From contig NZ_AULB01000022.1 in the NCBI RefSeq assembly GCF_000425065.1, positions 62,001 to 126,000 on the forward strand: a stretch of 64,000 nt of DNA, in the 5' to 3' direction. How positions within the stretch are numbered: the stretch's first letter is position 1; each line of letters begins with the position of its first letter. Of the stretch, positions 18,539 to 26,110 are shown piece by piece. The translations under genes were made by a program, and so were the position numbers. This DNA is from Actinomadura rifamycini DSM 43936. GTDB taxonomy: Bacteria; Actinomycetota; Actinomycetes; Streptosporangiales; Streptosporangiaceae. The notes beneath the pieces were generated by a model. The model did no database searches, had not been told where the DNA came from, and was given only the letters and a program-made list of their open reading frames with translations.

Positions 18539-20125
18539 CTACCGCGGCCGTCCGCCTCCATCACCAGGCTCCTCCCTGTGCAGCGGAAGCTCGGCCTCCA
18601 CCAGGAACCCGCCGTCGGCGGCGGGGCCGGCGGAGAACCGCCCGCCCAGCATCGTCGCACGTTCCCGCATCCCGACGAGACCGTGTCCGGCGGACGGGGC
18701 CCCCTCCATCCGCGTCCGCCCCGCGTCGCCGGGGTCGAGGACGGCCGTGCGGGACGGGTCGGCGGGGTTGAGCTCCATGGTCCGGTCGGACGCCCCGGGC
18801 GGCGGCGGCGCGGGGGCGGTCGGGCCGTCGTCGCGGACGCGGACGGCGACCCGGTCGGGCAGGAACACGAGGTCGACGTGCACCTCGGCGCCCGGGGCGT
18901 GCCGCCGCGCGTTCGTCAGGGCCTCCTGGACGATCCGGTACGCCGACAGCTCGACGGTCGCGGACAGGTCGCCGGGGTCGCCGTGGACGGCCAGACCGAC
19001 GCGGCCGCCCGCGCCGCGGTGCTGCTCGATGAGGTCGGGGAGCCGGTCGAGGCGGGGCTGCGGCGAGTTCGCGGCGTCCGGCTCGGGCTTGGCGTCGGCG
19101 CGCAGCACGCTGAGCAGCCGCCGCATCTCGACGAGCGCCTCGCGGGCCGTCTTGGCGATCTCGGTGTACCCCTCGCGGGCCTCCGGGGAGAGGTTCCGCA
19201 TCGTGTACGGGGCCGTCTCGGCCTGCACCGCGATCATCGACACGGAGTGCGCGACGACGTCGTGCAGCTCGCGGGCGATGCGGGCGCGCTCGCGCATGAC
19301 CGCCTGCTCGCGCTGGACGGCGGTGAGCCGGGTGAGCGTCTCGTTGGCGCGCTCGGCCGCCGCGGACTCGGTGCGCCCGGCCGTCTCGACGACGGTGCGG
19401 GCGTCCCCGAGGCCGATCGCGGCGAGGACGGCGAGGACGGCGGCGGGCCACGGGATGTCGTCGAGGGTGAACGTCGTCAGGTACACGACCGCTACGGTCA
19501 CGACGCTCCCGACGGCGAGCACCCCCGTGGACTGCCGGGGCAGCCCGCGGCCCAGCGCGTACAGCGTGTAGAGGGCGGCGAACCCGGTCGTGAACAGGAT
19601 CGTCTGCCCGGTGAGGAGGCTCGCGGCGAACGCGCCGAGCACGACGGCGGCGACGGGCCGCAGGTACTCGCGGCGCCACACCAGCGGGAGCGTCGAGGCG
19701 ACCGCGAAGCCGCCGGCGAGGCTGATCGGGGTCTCGGCGCGCGGCGCCAGCTCGGCGAGCGCGGCGACGGTGAGCGCGAGGCCGGTCAGCGGCGCGAAGT
19801 ACCAGGACCGGACGGCCTCGGACCACGCGTCGACCCACCGCGGCAGCGGCGCCGTGCGCCCCGCAGCGGGGGCCGCGCCGGGCGGGCCGGGCGGGCCGCC
19901 GGGGCCGTACGGGCCGGGCGGCCGCTCGCGCCCGGCGCCGGTCAGCCGGTCGGCGACGCGGGTCGCGAGCGGGCGCAGCAGCCGTCCGAGGCCGGTGAGG
20001 ATCCACAGCAGCAGCTGGCCCACGCCCGCCACGATCCGGCCCGACAGCCGCCACGCGTGGTGCGCGAGCGCGGGGCCGAACCGCGCGGGATCGGGACCGG
20101 TCCGGGTGTCGTCGTCGGGAGTCAC
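18539..20125 (-). CDS. DesK/NarL-type sensor histidine kinase
   Basis: A 528-residue membrane sensor kinase. An N-terminal cytosolic stretch with a Pro/Gly-rich segment (PPGPYGPGG) precedes about five to six hydrophobic helices (about residues 125-270). The HisKA_3 dimerisation box is ARIARELHDVVAHSVSMIAV with the phosphoacceptor His in ELHDV, and the ATPase domain begins at SAYRIVQEALTNARRHAPG. An insert between the N and G boxes carries Pro-rich and repeat-like sequence. The GTG at 20125 is chosen; CAGTAT lies 6 bases upstream, suggesting a leaderless start, though the frame remains open further upstream. Signal unknown. Confidence 0.88.
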   Translation of the reverse strand: MTPDDDTRTGPDPARFGPALAHHAWRLSGRIVAGVGQLLLWILTGLGRLLRPLATRVADRLTGAGRERPPGPYGPGGPPGPPGAAPAAGRTAPLPRWVDAWSEAVRSWYFAPLTGLALTVAALAELAPRAETPISLAGGFAVASTLPLVWRREYLRPVAAVVLGAFAASLLTGQTILFTTGFAALYTLYALGRGLPRQSTGVLAVGSVVTVAVVYLTTFTLDDIPWPAAVLAVLAAIGLGDARTVVETAGRTESAAAERANETLTRLTAVQREQAVMRERARIARELHDVVAHSVSMIAVQAETAPYTMRNLSPEAREGYTEIAKTAREALVEMRRLLSVLRADAKPEPDAANSPQPRLDRLPDLIEQHRGAGGRVGLAVHGDPGDLSATVELSAYRIVQEALTNARRHAPGAEVHVDLVFLPDRVAVRVRDDGPTAPAPPPPGASDRTMELNPADPSRTAVLDPGDAGRTRMEGAPSAGHGLVGMRERATMLGGRFSAGPAADGGFLVEAELPLHREEPGDGGGRPR

Positions 20126-20490
20126 CCTCCAATACTGACCGCTGGGGGCCGGTGCCGACTCACCGTCGGGTGGTATGCGGAGGAGCCGGGTCCCCCTGGA
20201 GGACGACCCGCGGTCCCTCCTTCCGGCGGACGCGTCGGCGAACGGCGCGAACGTAACGTGTAACCGTGACCGCGACGGCGGCCGGCGCCGACGTAGGGGG
20301 TTCGGCAACGGTCGCCGCGGTCACACCAGACCGTCCGGGTTCAGGGGTCCGGGCGGACGCAAGGGAAGCACCTCGCCGGACGGCGGCACCCTCCGCGGAG
20401 GAGCCCGCCGGTCTTACCTGGGCTGGGGTCGACCGGCACGCACGTGCCGCCGCCCGGTGAGGGAAGCGCGGACGCCGGGACGACCGGGCG
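20126..20490. other. Intergenic region upstream of the histidine kinase (365 bp)
   Basis: No gene is supported. A 64-codon plus-strand frame (20266-20460) has poor codon bias and no homology sign. A small hairpin (20434-20449, 6-7 bp stem) lies 42 bp downstream of the CDF transporter stop and may end that operon. Confidence 0.4.
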
Positions 20491-21438
20491 TCAGGACGCG
20501 CCGGAAGCCTCGGCGGGCGCTGTGCGCTCGGACTCGTCCAGCGCGGGCTCGAGGTAGATCAGCCGGGCCTCGGGGAACTCGCCGCGGATCTTCGCCTCGG
20601 CGGCGTCGATGCCCCGCGCGACCTCGGCCGCCGTGTCGTCGTGGTCCACCGCGATCTTGGCGGCGATCAGCATCTCCTCGGGGCCCACGTACTGCGTCCG
20701 GATGTGGATGACGCGCGCGACCTCCTCGACGGACTCGAGCGCGGCGATGATCCGCTCCTCCTGCTCGGGGTCGGCGCCCTCGCCGATCAGCAGGCTCTTG
20801 GTCTCGATCGCGAGGATGGTGGCGACCAGGCCCAGCAGGACGCCGATCGCGACGGTGCCGATGCCGTCCCAGACGCCGTCGCCGGTGACGACCGCCATCG
20901 TGACGCCGAACAGGGCGAGGAACAGGCCGAGCAGGGCGGCGAGGTCCTCCAGCAGGACGACGGGGAGCTCCGGGGCCTTCGCGCGGCGGATGAACTCCCA
21001 CCAGGACTTGTCGCCCCGGACCCGGTTCGACTCCACGATCGCCGTCCGGAACGAGAACAGCTCCATGATGATCGCGGCGGTCAGCACGCCGAACGCCCAG
21101 CCCGCGGACTTGACCTCCTCCGGGTGGGAGATCTTGTGGTAGCCCTCGTAGAGCGAGAACGCCGACCCGACCGTGAACAGCACGACCGCGACGACGAACG
21201 CGTAGAAGTACCGTTCGCGGCCGTAGCCGAACGGATGCTTGTGGGTGCGGCGGCGCTCGGAACGCTTCTTGCCGACCAGCAGCAGTCCCTGGTTCCCGGA
21301 GTCGGCGACCGAGTGGATCGACTCGGCCAGCATCGACGACGAGCCCGTGAACACGAAGGCCACGAACTTCGACACCGCGATTCCAAGGTTGGCGGCCAAC
21401 GCGGCCACGATGGCCTTGGTCCCACCCTCAGCACTCAT
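20491..21438 (-). CDS. Cation diffusion facilitator (CDF) family transporter
   Basis: A 315-residue transporter with about six membrane helices and a cytosolic C-terminal domain (from about residue 225). The metal-site helix contains HSVADSGNQ, the CDF pattern with His and Asp, and KHPFGYGRERYFYAF follows as usual after helix 2. It should export Zn2+ or a similar divalent metal in exchange for protons. Its ATG overlaps the stop of the TobH-like gene by 4 bases (ATGA), so it is the last gene of a translationally coupled series with TobH, Trm112 and ManB. Confidence 0.9.
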   Translation of the reverse strand: MSAEGGTKAIVAALAANLGIAVSKFVAFVFTGSSSMLAESIHSVADSGNQGLLLVGKKRSERRRTHKHPFGYGRERYFYAFVVAVVLFTVGSAFSLYEGYHKISHPEEVKSAGWAFGVLTAAIIMELFSFRTAIVESNRVRGDKSWWEFIRRAKAPELPVVLLEDLAALLGLFLALFGVTMAVVTGDGVWDGIGTVAIGVLLGLVATILAIETKSLLIGEGADPEQEERIIAALESVEEVARVIHIRTQYVGPEEMLIAAKIAVDHDDTAAEVARGIDAAEAKIRGEFPEARLIYLEPALDESERTAPAEASGAS

Positions 21439-22574
21439 GTTGCAATCCTCGCCTTGAGCTCTTGAATGGCAGCCACGGGCGTGGGGTCCACGCCCAATGC
21501 GACAGCCAAGTAAACCGTGACGTAGTCCGCGAGCGCGATGAGTGTCGCGATTCTTTCCAGCGGATGTTCGCCTTCGGCCGTGAGCTCGGTGACCGCGACG
21601 CCGCGGTCGCGGGCGGTCTGGATGGACGCCTCGGCGCGCTTGCGCGCCTGCGGGTGCTCGTCGGTGTCGCGCAGGACGACCAGGTGGAGGCCGTGCTCGG
21701 CGTCGTCGGCCCGGTCGCGGAAGAAGTCGTCGGGGTCCGCGGAGGAGCCGCGGGCGAAGAAGCCGTCGAACGCCATCACCTGGTTGTGGTTCGCCTCCGG
21801 CAGCTCGCCGGGGACCGCCGGGTACTTGGCGTTCTCGTTGAGCTGGCAGCACATCCGGTACGCGGCGGTGCCCGCGAGCGGGGAGGTGCCCCACACCAGC
21901 GGCACGTCGCCCGCGAGGTCCAGCGCGGCGCGCTTCGCCGGGTTGACGAACGGCTCGCTGGACGGGCGGCAGCGGTGCGCGACGTCCTCCAGCCGGGCCG
22001 CCGTCGCCTCCAGGACGGCGTCGGGCGCGTCCGCGAGGCCCAGCGTGCGCGCGGCGAGGACCAGCGGGACCGTCAGCCCCCACAGCGTCGACCGCGGCTG
22101 CCCCACGGACCGGACCGGGACGAACGGCGCGCGCGTCCGCTCGGCCAGGCCGGCGAGCGGCGAGCCGGCGCCGCCGACGAACAGCAGCCGGCAGCCGCGG
22201 CGGGCCGCCTCCGCCGCGACGGCGAGGGTCTCCTCCGTCCCGCCGGAGCAGGACACGGCGATGACCAGGTCGGCGGCGCCGACCCAGCCGGGCAGCCGGT
22301 AGCCGCGGACGGTCGTGACCGGCACCGGGCAGCCGGTGCCGCAGACCGCGGCGAGGACGTCCCCGGAGATGCCGGAGCCGCCCATGCCGGTGACGACGAC
22401 GGCGCGGGGGCGCCCGTCCTCGGCGAGCGAGGCGATGCCCGCCTCGGCCGCGGCGCGGCGCGCCTCCCGGATCTGCGCGGCCGACGAGGCGACCTGGCGG
22501 AGCATCCCGCCGGGGTCGGCAGCCTCGATCGCGGAGACCTCGTCGAGGCGCGCCGGGTCCAGGCCGACGCTCAC
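21435..22574 (-). CDS. SIS-domain sugar isomerase, TobH / phosphoglucose-phosphomannose isomerase-like
   Basis: A 379-residue protein with two SIS (sugar isomerase) folds: VVVTGMGGSGISGDVL and VIAVSCSGGTEET are the phosphosugar-binding loops of the first, and LVWGTSPLAGTAAYR starts the second, followed by NENAKYPAVPGELPEANHNQV, the PGI/PMI C-terminal signature. By family it interconverts glucose-6-, fructose-6- or mannose-6-phosphate. Its GTG overlaps the Trm112 stop (GTGA) and its stop overlaps the CDF start, so the four genes are coupled. Neighbouring ManB supports a role in mannose supply. In mycobacteria the equivalent gene is called TobH (from memory). Confidence 0.82.
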   Translation of the reverse strand: MSVGLDPARLDEVSAIEAADPGGMLRQVASSAAQIREARRAAAEAGIASLAEDGRPRAVVVTGMGGSGISGDVLAAVCGTGCPVPVTTVRGYRLPGWVGAADLVIAVSCSGGTEETLAVAAEAARRGCRLLFVGGAGSPLAGLAERTRAPFVPVRSVGQPRSTLWGLTVPLVLAARTLGLADAPDAVLEATAARLEDVAHRCRPSSEPFVNPAKRAALDLAGDVPLVWGTSPLAGTAAYRMCCQLNENAKYPAVPGELPEANHNQVMAFDGFFARGSSADPDDFFRDRADDAEHGLHLVVLRDTDEHPQARKRAEASIQTARDRGVAVTELTAEGEHPLERIATLIALADYVTVYLAVALGVDPTPVAAIQELKARIAT

Positions 22575-22747
22575 GAAGCCGGGGTCCGGGCCTCGTCGAC
22601 CAGCAGCACCGGGATGTCGTCGCGGACCGGGTAGGCGTAGCCGCACGACCCGGTGCACACGAGCTCGCCCGCGCCGTCGTCGGCGCGCAGGTCGCCGCCG
22701 CAGTTCGGGCAGGCGAGGATTTCCAGCAGCCAGGAGTCGAGCTTCAT
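22571..22747 (-). CDS. Trm112-family small zinc-ribbon protein
   Basis: A 58-residue protein with two cysteine pairs, CPNC (13-16) and C31/C35, and the conserved YPVRDDIPVLLVDEA segment of the Trm112p-like family. In eukaryotes Trm112 activates methyltransferases; the bacterial role is unclear, and members often sit near ManB or envelope genes. The ATG is 2 bases after the ManB stop and the TGA overlaps the next GTG, so it is tightly coupled on both sides. Confidence 0.85.
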   Translation of the reverse strand: MKLDSWLLEILACPNCGGDLRADDGAGELVCTGSCGYAYPVRDDIPVLLVDEARTPAS

Positions 22748-22749
22748 CG

Positions 22750-24105
22750 TCACTTCTCCCTCACGATCGCCAGGACCTCGTCGCGGAGCGCCGCCATCGT
22801 CTTCTCGTCGCCGGCCTCGGCGTTGAGGCGCAGCAGCGGCTCCGTGTTGGACGGGCGCAGGTTGAACCACCAGCCCTCGTCCTCGTTCGCCACGGTGAGC
22901 CCGTCGAGCTCGTCGAGCGTCACGCCGGGGCGTCCGGCGAAGGCGTCCTTGACCCGGGCGGCCGCGGCGGCCTGGTCGTCGACCTCGCTGTTGATCTCAC
23001 CGGACGCGACGTACCGGGTGTACTCGCCGAGCAGCTCCGACAGCGGCCCGTCCTGCTGCCCGAGGGCGGCGAGGACGTGCAGGGCGGCGAGCATGCCGGA
23101 GTCGGCGAACCAGAAGTCGCGGAAGTAGAAGTGGGCCGAGTGCTCGCCGCCGAACACCGCGCCCGTCTCGGCCATCGTCTGCTTGATGAACGAGTGCCCG
23201 ACCCGGGTGCGGACGGGCGTGCCGCCGTGCTCGGCGACGATCTCCGGGACGGCCGCGGACGTGATCAGGTTGTGCACGATCGACGAGCCGGGGTGCTTCG
23301 CGAGTTCGCGGGTCGCGACGAGGGCGGTGACCGCGGACGGGGAGACGATCTCGCCGCGCTCGTCCACGACGAAGCAGCGGTCGGCGTCGCCGTCGAACGC
23401 GAGCCCGATGTCGGCGCCGGTCTCGCGGACCTTCGCCTGCAGGTCGCGCAGGTTCGCGGGCTCGATCGGGTTCGCCTCGTGGTTCGGGAACGTGCCGTCC
23501 AGCTCGAAGTACAGGGGGACGAGGTCGAGCGGGAGGCCCTCGAACACCGACGGGACCGTGTGGCCGCCCATGCCGTTGCCGGCGTCCACGACGACCTTGA
23601 GGCGGCGGATGCCGGACAGGTCGACGAGCGTCTTCAGGTGGTCGGCGTACCCCTTGAGCACGTCGCGCCGCGATACCGTGCCGGGCTCGCCGTCGTAGGC
23701 GGGGACGCCCCGCTCGATCAGCTCGCGGATCTCGGTGAGGCCGGTGTCGCGGCCGACCGGGCGGGCGCCGGCGCGGCACAGCTTCAGGCCGTTGTACTTC
23801 GCCGGGTTGTGGCTCGCGGTGAACATCGCGCCGGGCAGGTCGAGGCTGCCGCTGGCGTAGTAGAGCAGGTCGGTGGAGCCGAGCCCCGCCTCGATGACGT
23901 CCGCGCCCTGCGCGGTCGCGCCGCGCGCGAACGCCTCGGCCAGCGGGGCCGACGACTCCCGCATGTCGTGCGCGGTGACGATCGCGCTCGCCCCGGTCAC
24001 CCGGACGAACGCCGCGCCGGCCGCCTCGGCGATCGCGGGATCCAGTTCGTCCGGCACGACGCCGCGGATGTCGTACGCCTTGAAGATCTTGGCGAGGTCG
24101 CCCAC
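22750..24105 (-). CDS. manB: Phosphomannomutase/phosphoglucomutase
   Basis: A 451-residue alpha-D-phosphohexomutase. Key motifs: YDIRGVVP near the N-terminus, the phosphoserine loop TASHNPAKYNG (Ser98), the Mg-binding loop DGDADR (238-243), the sugar-specificity GGEHSAHFYF and the C-terminal phosphate-binding RPSNTEPLLRL. It converts mannose-6-P to mannose-1-P (or glucose-6-P to glucose-1-P), feeding the pyrophosphorylase encoded at 39.7 kb. The GTG start follows a GGGAGCAGGA ribosome site. It begins the coupled manB-Trm112-TobH-CDF series. Confidence 0.93.
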   Translation of the reverse strand: MGDLAKIFKAYDIRGVVPDELDPAIAEAAGAAFVRVTGASAIVTAHDMRESSAPLAEAFARGATAQGADVIEAGLGSTDLLYYASGSLDLPGAMFTASHNPAKYNGLKLCRAGARPVGRDTGLTEIRELIERGVPAYDGEPGTVSRRDVLKGYADHLKTLVDLSGIRRLKVVVDAGNGMGGHTVPSVFEGLPLDLVPLYFELDGTFPNHEANPIEPANLRDLQAKVRETGADIGLAFDGDADRCFVVDERGEIVSPSAVTALVATRELAKHPGSSIVHNLITSAAVPEIVAEHGGTPVRTRVGHSFIKQTMAETGAVFGGEHSAHFYFRDFWFADSGMLAALHVLAALGQQDGPLSELLGEYTRYVASGEINSEVDDQAAAAARVKDAFAGRPGVTLDELDGLTVANEDEGWWFNLRPSNTEPLLRLNAEAGDEKTMAALRDEVLAIVREK

Positions 24106-24223
24106 TCCTGCTCCCTGTCCGAGCCGTCCGAAAGATGCCGTGCGAAAAACGAAAATGGCGAGACACCGAGCCTACCGGGAAGCGGCGGGGCGGACGGTTC
24201 CGGTGCGGCCCGCGCGGGGCCGG

Positions 24224-24601
24224 CTACTCCTGCGGCTGCGTGCCCGCGGGCTCCGACCGCAGGACGCGCAGGTGGCCGCGGCGGCCGACCTCGGTGCCCT
24301 GGCCGACCGGCTCCTGGCCGGGGCCGGGCGCGGGGCGGGCGGCCTCGCGGACCGCGTCGGCGAGCGCCTCCAGGTCGTCCTCGCCGAGCGAGGTCTCCTC
24401 TTCGACGGGCAGCCGGACCAGCTCCCAGCCCATCGGCGCGGTGAGCCGCTCGGAGTGCTCCGCGCACAGGTCGTAGCAGTGCGGCTCCGCGTACGCGGCG
24501 AGGGGACCCAAGACCGCGGTGGAGTCGCGGTAGACGTACGTGAGCGTGAAGACTGCTGGCGCCTTGCAGGCGGTGCGGGAGCAAGTGCGGACGGGGCTCA
24601 C
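24224..24601 (-). CDS. DUF3499-family conserved actinobacterial protein
   Basis: A 125-residue protein matching the family found next to manB and whiB in actinobacteria (Rv3258c-like, from memory). The N-terminal half has paired cysteines (CSRTAC and CYDLCAEH) that could bind zinc, and the segment MGWELVRLP; the C-terminal half is Pro/Gly-rich and disordered. Function unknown. The GTG at 24601 is chosen because the conserved part starts there and TACGGT stands 8 bases upstream, consistent with a leaderless transcript. Confidence 0.8.
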   Translation of the reverse strand: MSPVRTCSRTACKAPAVFTLTYVYRDSTAVLGPLAAYAEPHCYDLCAEHSERLTAPMGWELVRLPVEEETSLGEDDLEALADAVREAARPAPGPGQEPVGQGTEVGRRGHLRVLRSEPAGTQPQE

Positions 24602-24609
24602 GATGGCCG

Positions 24610-24615
24610 ACCGTA
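24610..24615 (-). promoter_or_regulatory. Candidate -10 box (TACGGT) for the DUF3499 gene
   Basis: TACGGT on the minus strand ends 8 bases before the GTG start, which would give a leaderless or nearly leaderless mRNA. Confidence 0.4.
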
Positions 24616-24787
24616 CCTCGCTCCCGCCGCGTCCGCCACCACCCGGGCGCACGTGTCGCCGCTATCGGCCGATTTCCGGGGTAAGAACTACATACCGCAT
24701 GGGAACGCCCACGTACCGTGCGGTTTCTTGTCACGGCGGCACGGAAGGGCGCGGGGGCGTCCCGAGGTTGCGCGGGGGCGCTGCGGG

Positions 24788-24793
24788 TACGCT
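24788..24793 (+). promoter_or_regulatory. Candidate -10 box (TACGCT) for the metallopeptidase-family gene
   Basis: TACGCT is followed by six G residues and then the GTG start codon at 24800, the spacing expected for leaderless transcription. Confidence 0.45.
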
Positions 24794-24799
24794 GGGGGG

Positions 24800-25228
24800 G
24801 TGCGATCCCGTGTGGCAGGCGTGCGGCGCCGCGATCGGCGCGGTCGCGGTCTCCGCGGCCCTCTGGCGCCCCCGCAGTCCCCGATCTCGCGGACGCGCGC
24901 GGAGCGGTTCGACGACCTCGTCGAGGACGAGGTCCGCCGGCTCGGCGCGCGCTGGGAGCGGGAGCTGGCGCGGGTGGAGTTCACGGTCGCCGAGGTCCCG
25001 GACGTCGAGCCGTGGTTCGACGGGCCGGTGCCGCTCGGCCAGACCGTCCCCGGCGAGGGCGGGCGCCCGGTGCGCATCGTCGTGTTCCGCCGCCCCGTCG
25101 AGGCGCGCGCGACCGGCGAGCGGGAGCTGGGGCGGCTGATCCGCGACCTGCTGGTGGAGGAGGTCGCCGACCTGCTCGGCCTGTCCCCCGAGTCGGTCGA
25201 CCCGAGCTACGACTCCCCCGACGACTGA
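24800..25228 (+). CDS. Metallopeptidase-family (zincin-like, DUF1025 type) protein
   Basis: A 142-residue protein of the small zincin-like family seen between DUF3499 and whiB genes (Rv3259-like, from memory). After a basic, Arg-rich N-terminus it has RAERFDDLVEDEVRRL, the VEFTVAEVP strand and near the C-terminus LLVEEVADLLGLSPESVD. In related metallopeptidases this helix reads HExxH; here the His residues are absent, so the protein is probably not an active protease. It is divergent from the DUF3499 gene. Confidence 0.75.
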   Translation: MRSRVAGVRRRDRRGRGLRGPLAPPQSPISRTRAERFDDLVEDEVRRLGARWERELARVEFTVAEVPDVEPWFDGPVPLGQTVPGEGGRPVRIVVFRRPVEARATGERELGRLIRDLLVEEVADLLGLSPESVDPSYDSPDD

Positions 25229-25247
25229 CGGCGTCCCGGACATGGCG

Positions 25248-25279
25248 GAGCCGTGCCGGCCCGAGGGTCGACACGGCTC
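25248..25279 (+). terminator. Hairpin after the metallopeptidase-family gene
   Basis: An 8-bp perfect inverted repeat (25248-25255 with 25272-25279, loop 16), followed by a short TTCC, begins 20 bp after the stop. The remaining gap up to the whiB stop (25280-25477) shows no gene. Confidence 0.5.
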
Positions 25280-25477
25280 TTCCGTATTCCGGCGTCTTCG
25301 GGCGCCCGTCCGCGCGCACGCGTCCGGCGGGCGCCGATCCCGGTCCTCGCGGCGCCGCTCCCCCACGGCGCCGGCCGGACCGGCCCGGTTCCGCTTCCCG
25401 CCTTCCCGGCCGGGCGCCGCCGCCGGTTCGCACCGGCGGCGGCCCCGTCCGCTGGACGCGCGTCCCGCGGGCCGCCG

Positions 25478-25741
25478 CTAGACGGCCTGGCGCTTCAGCT
25501 TCCGGCGTTCCCGCTCGGACAGCCCGCCCCAAATACCGAAACGTTCATCGTGCTGCAGCGCGTACTCCAAGCACTCAGTACGCACCTCGCATGCTCGGCA
25601 CACCTTCTTGGCCTCGCGAGTGGAGCCGCCCTTCTCCGGAAAAAACGCCTCCGGATCCGTCTGCGCGCACAGTGCGCGCTCCTGCCAGCCCATCTCTTCG
25701 CCGTCTGTGCCGTGCGCCAGCGGGATGACCACCTCGCTCAC
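25478..25741 (-). CDS. whiB: WhiB-family transcriptional regulator (WhiB/WhiB2 type)
   Basis: An 87-residue WhiB protein. Four cysteines (one in ALCAQTDPEAFFPE, two in VCRAC, one in TECLEYAL) bind a [4Fe-4S] cluster, followed by the signature turn GIWGGLSERERR and a basic C-terminus (KLKRQ) for DNA contact. The short N-terminus with GWQERALCAQTDPE closely matches Streptomyces WhiB and mycobacterial WhiB2, which act with WhiA in septation or sporulation control. The neighbourhood (metallopeptidase-family gene on one side, fbiA further on) fits the WhiB2 position. The GTG has a GGGAGGTGC ribosome site; the longer frame upstream is not needed. Confidence 0.93.
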   Translation of the reverse strand: MSEVVIPLAHGTDGEEMGWQERALCAQTDPEAFFPEKGGSTREAKKVCRACEVRTECLEYALQHDERFGIWGGLSERERRKLKRQAV

Positions 25742-25944
25742 AGCGCACCTCCCTGCCCGTGGAGCCCCCTGGATCAATGCCTTCCCTCAGGCTCCTTCCC
25801 CCGAGAAGGCATAGAAACTACACCCACGAAATTACACGTGTGTAGTGCCCGCTCCGTCAAGCGGAACGAGTTCGCGCGGGGACATAGCGGGTTATGTAGG
25901 GATACCCCTGATGACCTTTGGCTGAAGATCGGTTAATCGGCCGG

Positions 25945-26052
25945 TCACCGGGGGGAAGTCCGGGCGCCGCGGGCACCGCCCGCGGCGCTCCTTCCGCCGA
26001 TCACGAGACCGATCACGATGCCGATCTCGGCGCCGATCATGACGCCGATCAC
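25945..26052 (-). CDS. Possible 35-residue glycine-zipper peptide (speculative)
   Basis: On the minus strand a GTG at 26052 opens a 35-codon frame with a repeated hydrophobic unit (MIGVMIGAEIGIVIGLVIGG) followed by a small Ala/Gly/Arg tail, stop at 25945. The repeat comes from five 12-bp DNA units and would form a glycine-zipper membrane helix. There is no ribosome site, so it may not be translated. Confidence 0.25.
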   Translation of the reverse strand: MIGVMIGAEIGIVIGLVIGGRSAAGGARGARTSPR

Positions 26053-26058
26053 GTTCGG
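25999..26058. repeat. Five tandem 12-bp repeats
   Basis: Five consecutive 12-base units start with gatc (25999, 26011, 26023, 26035, 26047), each of the form gatcacgatgcc with a few changes. The unit is a multiple of three and encodes I-G-x-x steps on the minus strand. Confidence 0.7.
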
Positions 26059-26110
26059 GTCACGGGCCCGGCTTCCGGTTCGGCCGGGGAGGGCCGGTAC
26101 CGCCGGTCCG

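Larger units (their letters stand above)
25742..26110. other. whiB upstream region (369 bp) with dyads
   Basis: This stretch between the membrane protein stop and the whiB start is A/T-rich near whiB. It contains a 7-bp dyad actacac/gtgtagt (25817-25823 with 25840-25846) enclosing the 8-bp palindrome acacgtgt (25834-25841), 75-105 bp before the whiB GTG. These are candidates for the developmental control sites expected at whiB. Its left-hand part holds a 12-bp tandem repeat described separately. Confidence 0.45.

Noticed and set aside
20266..20460. Small plus-strand gene of 64 codons
   Set aside because: Codon choice is unlike the neighbours (many low-GC third positions), with no ribosome site or domain.
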